DNA of 60,036 bases from an uncultured Paracoccaceae bacterium (GCA_947495795.1 CANMAI010000018.1:1-60036); one strand, 5' to 3'. Numbered from the stretch's first letter, positions 1 to 8,478 are shown. Numbers and translations are program-made. The notes: a model not told the origin generated them from the sequence alone.

Positions 1-486
1 GCAGTCCACGATGGTCAGGATCCGGAACGGTTTCTCGTCGAACAAGCGGTCCGACATAAAATCCCCTTACGGCGAATGCAGGCATTCGCCTACCGGGCAG
101 CGCATCGCCCAGACGTCGTTCATGCCGTCGGCCTCCGATCGACCGGATCGATACCGGCAGGCGCGACGCCGCTTCGGGCTGCGGGTCCTTATCGACAAGC
201 CTTCTTCGCAGTATAGCCGGTACAGGCGCTTGTGGTTCACGTGCCAGCCCTCGCGCTGCAGCAGAATGTGCAAACGGCGATATCCATACCGCACGCGGCT
301 CTCGGCCAGTTCTTTCAGCCGCATCCGCAACTCGACCGCCGGGGCGCGCCTGGATTGATATCTGTGAGAAGCCCGCCCGAAGCCCATAGCTCTGCAAGCC
401 CGACGCTCCGACACCTCAAACACATCCTGATAGTGCCGGACAACTTCGCGACGTCGGACAGGCTTCACCACTTTTTCGCAGTGCAT
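1..486 (-). pseudogene. IS3-family transposase OrfB, N-terminal part, interrupted
   Basis: The frame reads KVVKPVRRREVV, then RYGYRRLHILLQREGWHVNH and NDVWAM, the typical start of the OrfB integrase before the DDE catalytic core. After the codons for WAM a 39-bp segment (64-102) interrupts the gene and brings an in-frame TAA at 67-69. Beyond it the expected reading resumes in the same frame (DFMSDRLFDEKPFRILTIVDC) up to position 1. The catalytic core lies outside the window. With both the frameshift site and this stop, full-length transposase cannot be made. Confidence 0.8.
64..102. repeat. 39-bp palindrome-bearing insertion inside IS3 orfB
   Basis: The segment contains GGCGAATGCAGGCATTCGCC at 71-90, a perfect inverted repeat with nine-base arms. 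It sits exactly between two conserved OrfB codons and its length is a multiple of three, so the flanking frames still match. It looks like a small REP-like mobile palindrome. Exact edges are uncertain by a few bases, and I saw no second copy in the window. Confidence 0.6.
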
Positions 487-730
487 CCTGAAGCATGGTC
501 TTGTCCAACGTCAGGTCGGCGACCAGACGCTTCAACTTGCCGTTCTCGTCTTCGAGCTGCTTCAGTCGCCGGATCTCAGACACGCCCATCCCGGCATAGA
601 CCTTCTTCCAGCGATAGAACGTCGCTTCCGCGATCCCCATCTTACGGCAAATCTCGCCGACCGTCGCTCCCACTTCCGCCTGCCTCAGGGCAAAGGCAAT
701 CTGTTCGTCGCTGAATCGTCTCTTTGGCAT
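416..730 (-). pseudogene. IS3-family transposase OrfA, frame altered at its 3' end
   Basis: The 104-residue frame opens with MPKRRFSDEQIAFALRQAE and continues through a helix-turn-helix (GEICRKMGIAEATFYRWKK) into a leucine-zipper-like stretch, the usual OrfA plan for binding the inverted repeats. Relatives normally end in LRKKW followed by a stop, with an A-AAA-AAG slippery site that shifts ribosomes by -1 into orfB. Here the run near positions 472-476 has five A residues, not six. OrfA therefore runs on for about 20 unrelated residues, and orfB sits in the +1 frame rather than -1. I infer a one-base deletion that disables the programmed shift. Confidence 0.8.
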
Positions 731-838
731 CGGGACACTCCTCTGTTGCCAGAAATGTACCCAAAATTTCGCACTCAGTTCGGACCAGTTTCAGGGGGCA
801 AGACCAAGCAAGTCAACTGGCGGGCGCATGTTTAGGGC

Positions 839-1963
839 CTAGTGGCAGATGTTACGGAGGGCGGTCCACTCCTCGTCACTCAAGAGCGGGACAGGGGCGA
901 GGGTACTCTCAGCCTGTAAAGAGCCTTCGGCAGCGGTGATCCGCTCGCCAAATCCGGGATGAGTTCGAAGATACTTCATGACACCGGTTTGCTCGTTCTC
1001 GAACATGGACATAACAGTAAAAAGATCGGTCATTGCTGTAAGAGGAATGCCTTGGCGCCGAAGCACCTCATGCGCAAAAAGGTCCGCCTCGCGTTCGATG
1101 TCGCGCCGGTAGCTCGAAAAGATCATTTGCTCCGACAGACCCTCTACGATCTTGTTCACGCCAACGGACCCAAGCACGGCGTCCAATATTCCTGTAGAGG
1201 CCGCTTCCCGCAAGGCTCTGGTCGTGCCGTGACGATAGTAAAGGTGGCCAATCTCATGGGCAAGAGCCCCGGCAAGTTGCTCAGGCGTTTCCGCCGCCTT
1301 GAAGATTCCCTTCATAACCGTCAGCCGTCCTCCGGGTTGAGCGACCGCGTTCATATCTCCGATATCCAGAACCGTCGGGCGCAGGGGATAAGGAAGATCG
1401 ACGTCGCCCAGCAGCCGTTCAAGCAGCAGTTCGAATGCTCTGTCTCCCTCTTCCGTGGAGCAAACCCGCGCTGGCACACCATCCTCCGAAGAATACCTCT
1501 CCCGAAGCATTCGCAAGCGAACATCGCCCAAACTGTTCGCAGTCTCTATAGGCATGGTGGAAATCAAAGCGGCTGACATCTGCGGTAGCAGCAAAAAATA
1601 CGAGAAAAGTATTGAAGCTAGTGAAGCGACGATCCACGCGGAGTACCTTCGGGGGTTGGCGAGTGCGGATGACGCAAACAGATCGGGGCAAAGATCCACT
1701 AACTGATCCATTGCTTCCTTTTCTTCGAAGTACAGCAGTTCATCTGAATCCAGGCGTCTGATTTCCATTCCGGCACGAGCCGGCCTATCTCTTTGTCCTC
1801 TCAGATCGGCCAATGGCCAAAGTGTTTCCCGTGATTGGTCATCGCGAAAGGTCAAGTACTCCGCACCATCGTTTGGAATCGCAAACACAACATCCTGAGC
1901 AACGGGCCTTTTCCCATCATAGAAAACTGCTCCGCAATGTCCCTTATTGAGAGTAGGTGTCAT
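839..1963 (-). CDS. M48-family zinc metallopeptidase, membrane-anchored
   Basis: The 374-residue protein has a soluble N-terminal part, one hydrophobic segment at about 107-133, then a peptidase domain. The domain has the zinc motif HEIGH at about 236-240 and the downstream glutamate ligand in DIEREAD near 280, as in Oma1/BepA/HtpX-type M48 enzymes that degrade damaged membrane or envelope proteins. I chose the ATG at 1963 because GGAG and AGGA sit just upstream, rather than the in-frame TTG at 1981. This start lies one base after the stop of the YjgN gene, so the two are almost certainly co-transcribed. YjgN-M48 pairs occur in other bacteria. The substrate is unknown. Confidence 0.88.
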   Translation of the reverse strand: MTPTLNKGHCGAVFYDGKRPVAQDVVFAIPNDGAEYLTFRDDQSRETLWPLADLRGQRDRPARAGMEIRRLDSDELLYFEEKEAMDQLVDLCPDLFASSALANPRRYSAWIVASLASILFSYFLLLPQMSAALISTMPIETANSLGDVRLRMLRERYSSEDGVPARVCSTEEGDRAFELLLERLLGDVDLPYPLRPTVLDIGDMNAVAQPGGRLTVMKGIFKAAETPEQLAGALAHEIGHLYYRHGTTRALREAASTGILDAVLGSVGVNKIVEGLSEQMIFSSYRRDIEREADLFAHEVLRRQGIPLTAMTDLFTVMSMFENEQTGVMKYLRTHPGFGERITAAEGSLQAESTLAPVPLLSDEEWTALRNICH

Positions 1964-1964
1964 C

Positions 1965-3131
1965 TTATATTCCTGCTCCAAGATCTAGTGCTTCGGCAAA
2001 GCCGTCGGCTCCCAGCACTCGCACATTCTCTCGTTGTCTTGCTTGTTGCAGCGATGTCTCCCCGTAGAGTTCAACGCTCTCGGCATAGGCTTTCAGCATG
2101 GGCATTCGGACAAGAAGGTGCCCGAGGACGCTCCAAACCAAATAGATTATTGCGGACACCAGAAAGATCGAGGCAATTACCGCAAGTTGTGCCGCCTCAT
2201 CCACGTAGAATGCGAGAAGCTCATTGTAGGCCATCCCATCAAATGCCCCTTCATAACTCGATCTTACGAGCCAAGTTGCGCCGCCTAGTACCCCATAGAC
2301 GATCGTGCTCCCGATCATGAACCTTCTCGCCACGACCATAGCATTCAGTTCCGACTTCAGAGTTATCTTTCCGGCGCTTAGATGGTTTGTCATCAACCGG
2401 AAGCGCTCGGCTCGGTAGTACGACCACCCAGCGATGGTGAGCGGGATTGTTATCCAAAGCCCATAAAGGAATACCTCATAGAGAAATGCGCCAGAAAGCA
2501 ATACCAACACCGTTCCCACGAGTGCCATATGGCATGGCCACCAGGCGGCACGAAGCATGCCCCAATCGCCACCTTGCTCAAGTCGAAGATCACCAAACCA
2601 AGTTCGCTCATTTTGATACTTCGTAAGCACAAACGACATCAGAGGATACAAGAATCCGAGTGTTGCCAGCGCTATCGCAAAGTGCTTGAGCGCAAGTATG
2701 GAGAACGCGATGCCTCCGTTCTCCATACCAAATCTAATACCGCGCCACTGGGTCCGGCCTGTTAGATACTTGCGCCCTTCATACATCCCGTAAAAAACAA
2801 CGGGTAGAGCACCAACAAAAGCCAAGAAATACGCGCCCCAACTGGTATTTAGAAGCGATATACTCACATACATAAGGATCACATTCACAAATGAGATGTA
2901 GAAAGCCAGGAACGAGAGAGCGACAAGAAACCCGAGAAATTTCTCGGCGCCGCTACCGGTATAGGTTAACGACTGTCCACCGACACTGATGGAGGACCAA
3001 TACCATCGGCGTAGCCGGGTCTTCATCCAGGACCTGTACAGTCCGAGAGTGATTATCGTCAGGCACGCCGTTTTGAGTGACAGCAACAGAAGCGATCTTC
3101 TGTCTCCCACAAATTCAAAGACTAAAGGCAT
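1965..3131 (-). CDS. YjgN (DUF898) family multipass membrane protein
   Basis: This 388-residue protein starts with a short beta-rich segment (FEFVGDRRSLL), then the family motif TLGLYRSWMKTRLRRWYWSS. About eight hydrophobic segments follow, with a repeat of the LYPLMSFVLTKYQNERTWFG type of segment seen in DUF898 proteins. The biochemical role is not known for the family. It is directly followed by the M48 peptidase, suggesting the peptidase acts on or with this membrane protein. Base composition looks more A/T-rich than the genes after 15 kb, which agrees with an acquired segment. The upstream gap of 124 bp to the next gene probably holds the promoter. Confidence 0.82.
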   Translation of the reverse strand: MPLVFEFVGDRRSLLLLSLKTACLTIITLGLYRSWMKTRLRRWYWSSISVGGQSLTYTGSGAEKFLGFLVALSFLAFYISFVNVILMYVSISLLNTSWGAYFLAFVGALPVVFYGMYEGRKYLTGRTQWRGIRFGMENGGIAFSILALKHFAIALATLGFLYPLMSFVLTKYQNERTWFGDLRLEQGGDWGMLRAAWWPCHMALVGTVLVLLSGAFLYEVFLYGLWITIPLTIAGWSYYRAERFRLMTNHLSAGKITLKSELNAMVVARRFMIGSTIVYGVLGGATWLVRSSYEGAFDGMAYNELLAFYVDEAAQLAVIASIFLVSAIIYLVWSVLGHLLVRMPMLKAYAESVELYGETSLQQARQRENVRVLGADGFAEALDLGAGI

Positions 3132-3255
3132 CTACCATTCTCCGCAGGAAGGCATATCCGTACAGCCTGTAAGAGGCCCCACTTTCACAGACAAGTTCAA
3201 TGGTAGTTACCCAAGGCTGTATTTTTGGCAATGGTTTTGCGCTTGCCAAACACAG

Positions 3256-3810
3256 TTACAGGACCCGGAGTAGTTGTGCTGAGAAGAGGAATAGAAACGA
3301 AAGTGCTGCCGTGTAGAGGCCGCGCAAAAAGCGTTTGCGTTTGATATCGCGGAGTCCAGAAACGGTAAGAAGTTCAAAGCTCAGTTCCGCCAGAGGATCT
3401 GCACTCAGCACTGCATCTCGCACACTCACTACAGTTTTGGACGGTCCTTTGGATGAGTCGAGATACAATATGTGCTGAACCGCAGTGTCTTCGTTCGCCA
3501 CAAGTTTCGGTGCGGACTTGCGAGTAGGTGACAGTACATATCCAAACAAAAGAATTGGCACGATCACAATACCCCAAGCGAACAAGAGGCTAATCGCGCT
3601 AAATTCTCGAGTGGTAGGGAGCAATCCGTCTATTTGGCTGATCACTCCAAGCGCAAAGATGTATCCCACGCCAACAATTTGAGCTTTAGTATCATATCCG
3701 CGCACAGTTGCGTTTGCTTCTGCGAGACCATCGCGAAGAAGCGCACAGGCAGCGGAAAAATTGAGTTCTTCAGAGTGCTTCTTACCTGCCAGTGAGCTTT
3801 GGCCCATCAT
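3256..3810 (-). CDS. Small membrane protein resembling Pycsar TM effector (PycTM/DUF5706)
   Basis: This is a 184-residue protein. An N-terminal helical stretch leads into YDTKAQIVGVGYIFALG, a D-x-KA motif entering the first membrane segment. A second segment follows (IVIVPILLFGYVL), then a soluble region with HILYLDSSK and LAELSFELLTVSGLRDIKRKRFLR, and a last hydrophobic helix at the C-terminus. This order (D-x-K-A/TM/TM/HI-Y/K-R-rich helix/TM) matches the membrane effectors of Pycsar and CBASS-like antiphage systems, which open the inner membrane when a cyclic nucleotide binds. No nucleotide cyclase gene lies nearby, so it would be an orphan. The family call is by eye; an unrelated three-TM protein remains possible. 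Confidence 0.45.
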   Translation of the reverse strand: MMGQSSLAGKKHSEELNFSAACALLRDGLAEANATVRGYDTKAQIVGVGYIFALGVISQIDGLLPTTREFSAISLLFAWGIVIVPILLFGYVLSPTRKSAPKLVANEDTAVQHILYLDSSKGPSKTVVSVRDAVLSADPLAELSFELLTVSGLRDIKRKRFLRGLYTAALSFLFLFSAQLLRVL

Positions 3811-4015
3811 TTTTCGCCAGTCCAGCCATTGTCCCTAGACAAATATGCACTGACTGATGCCAAAATGACAATGTAGAGTTGGTTTGGCCAACCGCTACGG
3901 TGCGGACCGTGGGGTATGCTTGACCCTCCCCCACTGTCTGTCGCCTCCTTTCGATATTTTTAGCTGTCTCCTTTCGCTGGAGCCCCGTGACAAGAAAGAG
4001 GAGCATCACTCTGGC

Positions 4016-4921
4016 TTAGACATCGGTTGCCGCCAAATGATACTGCGATAACAAAGTCGGAATGTTCTCGTTCAGAAACGCCTGGAACGCGCGCGCAAGT
4101 GGGCTGAGTGTTCGACCGTCGTCGGTCAGCAGACTGATTTCGCGGTCGCAACTCTTGCCCTTCATCGGCACGGCGATCAGCCCTTCACTCAGCTGATGGG
4201 TCGCGAGACCTGGCAAGACGGTGTATCCTAAGCCGGATTGCACCATGGCGAATAGCGATGAAACGTTGCGCGCTGAGAGACGGCTCTTGCGCAAGAGGTC
4301 CCGTGCAGCAGATGCATCGATGTCAGTCAGTGTTTCGTTGGCGATCAGTTTTGCCCCTTGCAAGTCTTGCCAGCGCACATGCCCGGATGCGGTCGCCAAT
4401 GGAGAGCCGGCATGGCAGACCACGTGTAAGCGATCCTCAAACAAGGCTGTCTTCCGCAGCGATTGGCCCGTTTTTGCCGGACCTGCAATGCCGATGTCGG
4501 CATATCCTTGATCGACCATTGATCGCACACTTGCACTGTCGCTATCGGTGAGTTCGATCTCTGCCGCGGGGTGAATCCCCATGAAATCACTTAAGATAGT
4601 TGGCAACAGCAGGGCCGCGACTGATGGGACCGATGCAATGCGCAAACGCCCGGAGTGGCCTTGCGCATAGTCAATGATCAACTGCTGAATGCGATCATTT
4701 TCTCGCAGCAACTCATCTGCGCGGTCTCGTACGTAGCGCCCCAGATCGGTCAGTTCCTTTTTGCGATCCGTTTCAAAAAGCTGTCCGCCAAGTTGTTCTT
4801 CGAGCTGAGCCAAGCTCATCGAGATTGCGGACTGTGTGCGCCCCAGTTCTTCTCCGGCGTCTTTCAGCCGTCCGTGCCGTGTGACGGTGACAAATGCACG
4901 TAGAAGATCAAGCTTAATCAT
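4016..4921 (-). CDS. LysR-family transcriptional regulator of the divergent catabolic operon
   Basis: The 301-residue protein has an N-terminal winged helix-turn-helix (AGEELGRTQSAISMSLAQLEEQLGGQLFE, about 20-50) and a two-lobed effector-binding domain starting near residue 90 (GRLRIASVPSVAALLLP). It is divergently transcribed from the Ldh gene with 94 bp between start codons, the classic LysR arrangement, and several TTCAG/CTGA half-sites lie in that gap. It most likely senses the imported compound or a breakdown product and activates 5016-14082. Within its own effector domain nothing identifies the ligand. Confidence 0.9.
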   Translation of the reverse strand: MIKLDLLRAFVTVTRHGRLKDAGEELGRTQSAISMSLAQLEEQLGGQLFETDRKKELTDLGRYVRDRADELLRENDRIQQLIIDYAQGHSGRLRIASVPSVAALLLPTILSDFMGIHPAAEIELTDSDSASVRSMVDQGYADIGIAGPAKTGQSLRKTALFEDRLHVVCHAGSPLATASGHVRWQDLQGAKLIANETLTDIDASAARDLLRKSRLSARNVSSLFAMVQSGLGYTVLPGLATHQLSEGLIAVPMKGKSCDREISLLTDDGRTLSPLARAFQAFLNENIPTLLSQYHLAATDV

Positions 4922-4931
4922 CGCATTTTAC

Positions 4932-4975
4932 TTCAGAATATCTGAAATTAGCTTCAGAAGTATTCGATTGTCTGA
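4932..4975. promoter_or_regulatory. Likely LysR operator between regulator and operon
   Basis: TTCAGAATATCTGAA at 4932-4946 is an inverted repeat with TTCAG/CTGAA arms. It is followed by a further TTCAGAAG at 4953-4960 and a CTGA at 4972-4975. The spacing of half-sites by about one to two helical turns in a divergent LysR intergenic region supports a tetramer-binding operator. The assignment is from position and symmetry only. Confidence 0.55.
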
Positions 4976-5015
4976 TGCATATCACAGTGCGAACCTAAGC
5001 CATAGGGGAATCTGA

Positions 5016-6026
5016 ATGACGATCACACTGACACTTGACGATGTAGAGAAGCTTGCAGGTGATACGCTTTGCGCGGCCGGTGCTGACAAGGTTGCGGCTG
5101 CAGCAGTTGCGCGATCAACGCGATTGGCAGAGCGTGATGGCATACGCAGCCACGGCTTGCTGTACCTTCCCATTTACGCAGAACACCTGGTTTGCGGAAA
5201 GGTATCGAAGGCTGCAAAGCCGACCGTGGCAAAGACGCAGAATGCCGCGGTGCGGGTTGATGCGGATTCAGGCTTTGCGCATACGGCGATTGACGCGGGC
5301 TGGGGGACCTTCACGCAGGCGGCGCGCGATCATGGGGTCGCGGCAATGAGTATCCACAACTCCTACAATTGCGGTGTGTTGGGCCATCATGCAGAGCGGC
5401 TCGCCGAAGATGGTTTGATCGGTCTGTGCTTTACGCATGCACCTGCATCCATTGCACCGATTGGCGGCAGAAGGCCTGTTGTCGGAACGAACCCATTCGC
5501 TGTAGCGACGCCCAATGGAAAGGGCGGCGCGCTTCTGGTGATCGATCAGTCAGCCAGCGCGATTGCCAAATCTGAAATCCTTCTTCGCAGTCGCGAGGGC
5601 AGGGATATTGAATCTGGCTGGGCGTTGGATGCTGACGGGAACGAGACAACCGATGCGGACGCCGCTCTTGCCGGGTCAATGCTGCCCTCTGGCGGCTATA
5701 AGGGGTTCGGTGTTGGCCTCATGGTCGAAATACTTGCTGCGGCTTTGGCAGGTGCCAATCTCAGCACGGAAGCCAGCCCGTTTTCTGGCACAAAGGGTGG
5801 TCCCCCTGGGACGGGGCAGTTCTTTATCGCCATCAATCCGGATGCCTTTGCCGGCGCTGCCTTTCAGGCCTCAATGACGCGGTTGGCCGCCTCCATCACA
5901 GATCAGGACGGGGCGCGTCTTCCCGGCGCTCGCCGTGCGAACAACCGCGCCCGGATCGAAAAAGAAGGTGTGAGCGTTGATGACGCTCTCATGGATCGTA
6001 TCAGGGCAGCAGGACAAGCGGCATGA
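5016..6026 (+). CDS. Ldh-family (malate/L-lactate type) NAD(P)-dependent oxidoreductase
   Basis: The 336-residue protein belongs to the Ldh fold, distinct from Rossmann-type lactate dehydrogenases. Members reduce or oxidise 2-oxo/2-hydroxy acids or cyclic imino acids (malate, ureidoglycolate, sulfolactate, pyrroline-2-carboxylate). Visible family features are the early SHG (RDGIRSHGLLYLP), NCGVLGHHAERLAEDG, the GTNPFAVATP cofactor-site segment and SGGYKGFGVGLMVEIL near residue 228. AGGGGAA precedes the ATG at good spacing. It is the first gene of an operon and overlaps the next gene by 4 bp. The exact substrate cannot be read; a 2-hydroxy acid or cyclic imine derived from the imported compound is plausible. 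Confidence 0.85.
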   Translation: MTITLTLDDVEKLAGDTLCAAGADKVAAAAVARSTRLAERDGIRSHGLLYLPIYAEHLVCGKVSKAAKPTVAKTQNAAVRVDADSGFAHTAIDAGWGTFTQAARDHGVAAMSIHNSYNCGVLGHHAERLAEDGLIGLCFTHAPASIAPIGGRRPVVGTNPFAVATPNGKGGALLVIDQSASAIAKSEILLRSREGRDIESGWALDADGNETTDADAALAGSMLPSGGYKGFGVGLMVEILAAALAGANLSTEASPFSGTKGGPPGTGQFFIAINPDAFAGAAFQASMTRLAASITDQDGARLPGARRANNRARIEKEGVSVDDALMDRIRAAGQAA

Positions 6027-7477
6027 CGCAGATTGAAACACGTAACCTGATTGCCGGGGATTGGGTGGACGGGGCAAATACGATTGCCAATGTGAACCCG
6101 TCTGATGTGTCGGATCTGTTGGGCCATCACGCGCAGGCGAGCGCGGCGCAACTTGATGATGCGGTAGCCGCGGCCAAAGACGCGCAGCGCAAGTGGTGGG
6201 CTGCAGGCATTCAGAAGCGTCACGATGTCCTGATGGCGATTGGGACAGAGATGATGGCGCGCGCCGAAGAAATCGGCGCAATCATTTCCCGTGAAGAAGG
6301 CAAGCCTTTGGCTGAGGGCAAGGGAGAGACCTATCGCGCGGGCCAGTTTTTCACCTACTATGCCGCTGAGGCATTGCGCCAAATCGGCGATCAGGCCGAA
6401 AGCGTGCGTCCGGGAATAGAGATTGATGTCCGTCGCGAGCCGATTGGCGTCGTCGGCATCATCTCTCCCTGGAATTTCCCGGTTGCGACGCCGTCGTGGA
6501 AGATCGCGCCAGCGCTGGCGTTTGGCAACGCCGTCATCTGGAAACCCGCCAACCTGACACCGGCAAGTGCAGCTGCCGTCGCGGACATCGTCAACCGTCA
6601 GGAAATTCCCAAAGGGCTGTTGTCGATGTTGGCTGGCCCCGGAGCAGAGATCGGGCAACTCATGGTCGAACACCCCGGCATCAAGGCGATCAGCTTTACC
6701 GGGTCGGTATCCGTGGGGCGGGGCATTGCAGCGGCAGCTGTTTCGAACATGACCAAGGTGCAGATGGAAATGGGGTCGAAGAACCCGATGATCATCATGG
6801 ACGATGCGGACATGGACCTTGCTGTCGCCCACTCTTGCAATGCGGCCTTTGGCGCCACCGGTCAGAAATGCACCGCTGCATCGCGGTTGATCGTGCATGA
6901 AGCCGTTCATGATGCCTTTGTCGAAAAGCTGTCTGCTGCGGCACAGGCACTCAAGATCGGTCATGCGTTGGATGAAGGAACACAGATTGGACCTGCGGTC
7001 AGCGAAGGGCAGCTGAAGGGTAATCTGGACTACGTTGATATCGCGAAGGCCGAAGGTGCTGAGCTGATTTGCGGTGGAGGCCGCGTCGCGTGTCGGACGG
7101 AAGGGTTTTACATGGCGCCGACGCTGTTTGCGGGCACACGCAACGATATGCGGGTGAACCGTGAAGAGATGTTCGCGCCCATCACCTGCGTCATCAAGGT
7201 GGGCAGCTATGGCGAGGCGCTGGCGACGGCAAACGATACGGAGTTTGGTCTGACGGCGGGCATCATGACCCAGAGCCTTGCCCGTGCGACGCATTTCCGC
7301 GCCAACGCAACGGCGGGCACGTTGATGGTCAACCTGCCCACGGCGGGTACAGACTATCACGTGCCATTTGGCGGACGCGGATCGTCCTCTTTTGGCCCGC
7401 GTGAACAGGGACAATATGCGGTCGAATTCTATACCTCGGTCAAGACGACCTACTTGTCCGGGGGCAACCCCGCATGA
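6023..7477 (+). CDS. Aldehyde dehydrogenase, 2-oxoglutarate-semialdehyde-dehydrogenase-like
   Basis: This is a 484-residue NAD(P)-dependent aldehyde dehydrogenase. It has PWNFP at 149-153, the cofactor lysine in WKPAN near 174, the general-base Glu249 (QMEMGSKNP) and the nucleophile Cys283 (GQKCTAASR). The C-terminal stretch GPREQGQYAVEFYTSVKTTY is like alpha-ketoglutarate semialdehyde dehydrogenases of sugar-acid and hydroxyproline pathways, so an acidic C5 semialdehyde is a reasonable guess. It overlaps the Ldh gene upstream and the dipeptidase-like gene downstream by 4 bp each, so the three are translationally coupled. The substrate assignment is inference; the family assignment is firm. 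Confidence 0.88.
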   Translation: MTQIETRNLIAGDWVDGANTIANVNPSDVSDLLGHHAQASAAQLDDAVAAAKDAQRKWWAAGIQKRHDVLMAIGTEMMARAEEIGAIISREEGKPLAEGKGETYRAGQFFTYYAAEALRQIGDQAESVRPGIEIDVRREPIGVVGIISPWNFPVATPSWKIAPALAFGNAVIWKPANLTPASAAAVADIVNRQEIPKGLLSMLAGPGAEIGQLMVEHPGIKAISFTGSVSVGRGIAAAAVSNMTKVQMEMGSKNPMIIMDDADMDLAVAHSCNAAFGATGQKCTAASRLIVHEAVHDAFVEKLSAAAQALKIGHALDEGTQIGPAVSEGQLKGNLDYVDIAKAEGAELICGGGRVACRTEGFYMAPTLFAGTRNDMRVNREEMFAPITCVIKVGSYGEALATANDTEFGLTAGIMTQSLARATHFRANATAGTLMVNLPTAGTDYHVPFGGRGSSSFGPREQGQYAVEFYTSVKTTYLSGGNPA

Positions 7478-8478
7478 CGCCGGTCATTGACGGGCTTCAA
7501 TATGCGAATTGGTCGCCTAAGATCTTCAAAGAGATGCGTGCGGGTGGCGTCGATGCGGTTCATGTGACCATAACCTATCATGAGGATTTTCGTGAAACGG
7601 TCGCGGTGATTCAGAAATGGAACCGCTATTTCGAAGACCATCCGGACCTGATCTTTCAGGGTTTCACCGCCGATGATATCGCGCGGGCGCAGCAAACCGG
7701 GCGGACGGCGATCTTCTTTGGGTCGCAAAACCCGTCGTGCATCGAAGACGACATAGGCTTGGTCGAGGTGCTGCACCGACTTGGCCTGCGGTTCATGCAA
7801 CTGACTTACAATAACCAGTCCCTGCTGGCGACCGGCTGTTATGAGGCGAAGGATACGGGCCTGACCCGTATGGGCCGCGAGGTGGTGGCGGAAATGAACC
7901 GCGTGGGCCTTGTGGTCGATATGAGCCATTCCGCCGATCGGTCCACTTTGGATGCGATTGAACATTCCTCCCGACCTATCGCGATCAGCCATGCCAATCC
8001 GTCGGCATGGCATCCGGCCAAGCGCAACAAGCCCGACGACGTGCTGCGTGCGCTGAGCGAGACGGGCGGCATGCTCGGATTTTCCATCTACCCGCATCAT
8101 CTGAAGGATGGCGGCGCCTGTACGCTGACAAGTTTTTGCGAAATGGTTGCGCGTGCTGCGGAGACTTATGGTGTCGGCAACCTCGGGATAGGCAGTGACC
8201 TTTGTCAGGATCAACCTGACAGCGTTGTCGACTGGATGCGGATGGGCACCTGGACCAAGAAGGTCGATTATGGCGAAGGCTCAGCACAGAACCGGGGCTT
8301 CCCGCCCATGCCTGACTGGTTTGGCAGCAACGCCGATTTTCCAAGTATTGCATCCGGCCTGCGGGCGGTCGGATTTTCCGATGCTGAAGTTGATGCACTC
8401 ATGGGCGGCAATTGGTTCAGGTTCTTCCGCGACAGCTTTGGCGCTGCCACCGGAAAACTCGCGCAGGCCGCTGAATGA
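7474..8478 (+). CDS. M19 (membrane dipeptidase) family protein, lacking the N-terminal HxD
   Basis: The 334-residue TIM-barrel amidohydrolase is similar to the dipeptidase-like proteins found beside glycine betaine and dimethylglycine catabolism genes in pseudomonads. Conserved parts are LGLRFMQLTYNNQS, GREVVAEMNRVGLVVDMSHSADRST and ISHANPSAW, with the two later histidine ligands in MSHS and ISHA. Canonical M19 enzymes start with DGHND, whose His and Asp bind zinc; here the same place reads VIDGLQYANWSP, so that pair is absent. The metal site must be altered, and a C-N bond hydrolase other than a dipeptidase is possible. Both ends overlap neighbours by 4 bp. Confidence 0.8.
   Translation: MTPVIDGLQYANWSPKIFKEMRAGGVDAVHVTITYHEDFRETVAVIQKWNRYFEDHPDLIFQGFTADDIARAQQTGRTAIFFGSQNPSCIEDDIGLVEVLHRLGLRFMQLTYNNQSLLATGCYEAKDTGLTRMGREVVAEMNRVGLVVDMSHSADRSTLDAIEHSSRPIAISHANPSAWHPAKRNKPDDVLRALSETGGMLGFSIYPHHLKDGGACTLTSFCEMVARAAETYGVGNLGIGSDLCQDQPDSVVDWMRMGTWTKKVDYGEGSAQNRGFPPMPDWFGSNADFPSIASGLRAVGFSDAEVDALMGGNWFRFFRDSFGAATGKLAQAAE

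Larger units (their letters stand above)
1..800 (-). mobile_element. IS3-family insertion sequence, decayed, cut by window edge
   Basis: Two overlapping minus-strand reading frames encode an IS3-type OrfA (helix-turn-helix plus coiled coil) and the N-terminal part of OrfB. The likely outer end is at position 800, where the minus strand starts TGCCCCCTGAAACTGG; the TG start and the spacing to orfA suit an IS3 terminus. The other end lies outside the window. The copy looks inactive: the A-rich frameshift site is one base short and orfB carries an extra palindromic segment with a stop. It ends only 38 bp from the stop of the neighbouring M48 peptidase gene. The terminus is inferred, since the partner repeat is not visible. 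Confidence 0.85.

Noticed and set aside
5903-7414. Minus-strand open frame of about 503 codons opposite the aldehyde dehydrogenase
   Set aside because: Shadow of a gene with intact catalytic residues; the antisense translation has no family features.
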